DNA from: an uncultured Eubacteriales bacterium
Lineage (GTDB): Bacteria; Bacillota; Clostridia; Christensenellales; CAG-138
Direction of reading: 5' to 3'
Length of the DNA: 64,000 nt
Assembly: GCA_902786465.1 (NCBI GenBank)
Contig: CADACQ010000001.1
Coordinates: 1 to 64,000, forward strand
Part shown: positions 62,555-64,000 of the stretch, in pieces
How the letters are laid out: every line of letters begins with the position of its first letter
Position numbering within the stretch: position 1 is the first letter of the stretch
Notes under the pieces: generated by a model
Databases searched by the model: none
What the model saw: the letters and a program-made list of their open reading frames with translations, nothing else
Told to the model about the DNA's origin: nothing
Position numbers and translations under genes: made by a program

Positions 62555-63802
62555 CTATCGGCTTTCCTTCGCCGCTTCCAGCACGTCCACGATCTGCTTC
62601 GTCAACGTCTCGAAAGCATATCGGTCCACCAGCGCTCCCGCCCCATCGCAGGCGCGAGCGTATTCATCCCGATCCATGCGCAGCATCTTCTCTACCGCAT
62701 CGGCCATGTTCCCGTCGACAAAAGCACAGTCGGAATCCCCCACTACGCTGCGGATGCTCTCGTCGTTGCAGATGATGGGCTTTCGTGCCGCTAAATAATC
62801 GAATATCTTGTTCTCGCTGATGCCGTACTTCAGCAAGGCGGAGTTCTCTATCATGACGATCGTGGCGTTGCTTCGACTCAGCACATAGGGCACCTTCCTC
62901 TTTTCCACGGTCCCCTTGAACACGATGTTCTCCAAGCCCAGCGCCTTGCATCGCGCTTCCTCCTCCCGTCGGGAGATGCCGTCGCCAAAGAGGATGAACC
63001 TGACCCCCGTAACGTTCCGGCGCTGCAGTTCGGCAGCCCCGTCCACGATCCGGTTGATCTGATTGGGCGGTCCCATGGCGCCGGCATAGACGATCTTAAA
63101 AACGTCCGCATCCAGATCCCCGTCCCGGAAAGCCCCCTTCTGCACCTTCTCCTCGTAACCGTCCAGATCGATGCCGTTGTTGACGTAGTGGATCTTGGAC
63201 AAAGCCACGTCCTTCTCCCATCCCTGATCGAGGATGTACTGTTTGGCATTGCCGAACGTGAAGATCAGTTGATCCGCCTTCCTATAGATCCAGTGTTCGC
63301 CCCTGTACAGGAGTTTGGTCAACAGGCTCTTTTCCTTCAGCCCGCTGAACACCACCAGGGACAACGGCCACAGGTCGCGAACTTCACAGACGCACCGTAT
63401 GCCGAATCGCCTGGCGATCCGAATGCCCGCCACCAGCGTCAGAGGATGGACGGAGGAAGCGTAGATGACGTCGGGCTTTCCGTACTCTTTTGCAACGCCG
63501 TCGGCGGCCTTCACGGCGTTCCGATAGAAGTCCGCCATGTTCAGGATCCGAGCCTTGCCGTTTCCTGTGTAGGGACGGGAGCGCACGAAGATGAAGGGGG
63601 TGCCGATCTCTTCCGCCATGTGGACGTGCCACAGATCATCGGTATTGTAGTACAGCGCGCCATCGGAGCCATGGACTGCGTTGCTGCAGAACACCAGGGG
63701 CTCATGGCCCATTCGCTTCATGTATTTAGCGATCCAATAGTGCCGCCAAGCCTTGTCACGATAGTATTCCGAAGCATAATGGTTCAGTATCCAAACCTTC
63801 AT
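62555..63802 (-). CDS. Family 4 glycosyltransferase, WbuB-like
   Basis: 415 residues from the ATG at 63802 (GAGGGAA). GT-B fold: VWILNHYASEYYRDKAWRHYWI, VIYASSVHPLTLVAGI, CEVRDLWPLSLV, YAGAMGPPNQINRIVDGAAEL and KYGISENKIFDYLAARKPI. It adds a sugar to the second repeat unit. It is 31 bp downstream of the partial FemAB-like gene. Confidence 0.93.
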   Translation of the reverse strand: MKVWILNHYASEYYRDKAWRHYWIAKYMKRMGHEPLVFCSNAVHGSDGALYYNTDDLWHVHMAEEIGTPFIFVRSRPYTGNGKARILNMADFYRNAVKAADGVAKEYGKPDVIYASSVHPLTLVAGIRIARRFGIRCVCEVRDLWPLSLVVFSGLKEKSLLTKLLYRGEHWIYRKADQLIFTFGNAKQYILDQGWEKDVALSKIHYVNNGIDLDGYEEKVQKGAFRDGDLDADVFKIVYAGAMGPPNQINRIVDGAAELQRRNVTGVRFILFGDGISRREEEARCKALGLENIVFKGTVEKRKVPYVLSRSNATIVMIENSALLKYGISENKIFDYLAARKPIICNDESIRSVVGDSDCAFVDGNMADAVEKMLRMDRDEYARACDGAGALVDRYAFETLTKQIVDVLEAAKESR

Positions 63803-63833
63803 GAACGTTCCCTCTGTTCTGCGGTTTTGCCCT

Positions 63834-64000
63834 TTACCGTCTTCTGTAGGCCGGGAAAAACCCGGTGTCATTGACCCCCGCCTTGGCGCAGAGGGCGTCG
63901 TAGGCCCCCTGGTCCCAGATGCGTTTGCCGATATAGAAGTCGAAGTCCGTGTTCTTGGCGAACTTCTTCTTGAACAGGTACAGGGGGTCCTCCGGGTCGC
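63834..64000 (-). CDS. C-terminal end of a FemAB/GNAT-like protein (partial)
   Basis: Only the last 55 residues lie in the window: DPLYLFKKKFAKNTDFDFYIGKR-type sequence, IWDQGAYDALC, then FFPAYRRR and stop. This matches the C-terminal end of FemAB-like peptidyl or acyl transferases that sit in polysaccharide loci of Clostridia. The call rests on this short tail and is tentative. It would be the next gene upstream in the second polysaccharide operon. Confidence 0.55.
   Translation of the reverse strand, partial: DPEDPLYLFKKKFAKNTDFDFYIGKRIWDQGAYDALCAKAGVNDTGFFPAYRRR

Noticed and set aside
1..64000. tRNA, rRNA, riboswitch or integrase/att signals
   Set aside because: None found by eye; no transposase or integrase motif was seen in any plausible reading frame.

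Overview
The window looks like a chromosomal segment of an uncultured, fairly GC-rich Bacillota, probably a gut-type Clostridia (Oscillospirales/Christensenellales-like). This is inferred from strong AGGAGG ribosome sites, sigma-A promoters (TTGACA/TATAAT with 17-bp spacers), BY-kinase CpsBCD, two LCP proteins, a split transketolase and a GPH-type symporter. No rRNA, tRNA, CRISPR array or intact insertion sequence was seen.

Region 1 (1-6.6 kb) is a compact sugar-catabolism island: a two-subunit transketolase on the minus strand (C-terminal subunit cut by the left edge), a divergent L-fucose-isomerase-like enzyme, then a GPH symporter and a GH31 glycosidase in a minus-strand operon. Gene content resembles the sulfoglycolytic transketolase (sulfo-TK) route for sulfoquinovose. 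However, the GH31 enzyme keeps only part of the sulfonate-binding pocket, so the real substrate may be a related, possibly undescribed glycoside. Region 2 (6.6-20.6 kb) is mostly plus-strand housekeeping: ftsA-ftsZ, a secreted three-repeat protein, an Ogt-NUDIX fusion and a short ComEC (both minus), sirtuin-Mrp, a PAF-acetylhydrolase-like enzyme, an unknown protein, a membrane transglutaminase and a large LCP protein.

Region 3 (42.6 down to 20.7 kb, minus strand) is a complete Wzx/Wzy-type capsule locus read from a strong promoter at 42.6 kb: cpsC, cpsD (with a seven-unit KYGY tail), cpsB, an initiating sugar transferase, two GT4 enzymes, Wzy, Wzx, a CDP-glycerol-type phosphotransferase, an unusual IspD-like/SDR/ThDP/pyruvyl-transferase set, a frameshifted gene remnant, the UDP-L-FucNAc genes capE-capF-capG with a GT2, and an MNT-type nucleotidyltransferase, ending in an intrinsic terminator. 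Its middle is much AT-richer than the rest and looks horizontally acquired.

Region 4 (42.8-45.2 kb, plus strand) holds a NAGPA-type phosphodiester glycosidase lipoprotein and a second LCP protein, placed between the two polysaccharide loci. Region 5 (right edge down to 45.3 kb, minus strand) is a second polysaccharide locus: a FemAB-like protein (partial), GT4, a set for UDP-2,3-diacetamido-2,3-dideoxy-glucuronate-type sugars (oxidoreductase, LpxD-like acyltransferase, aminotransferase, 6-dehydrogenase), GT4, GT2, EpsG, Wzx, an odd membrane-domain/aminotransferase fusion, a PglC-like initiating transferase, GT4 and rmlABDC for dTDP-L-rhamnose. Together the loci would make two repeat-unit polymers, with the LCP and NAGPA proteins candidates for wall attachment and release. 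Start codons were reassigned in many genes from ribosome-binding sites. GC contrasts are by eye, and family assignments come from motif recognition without any database search.
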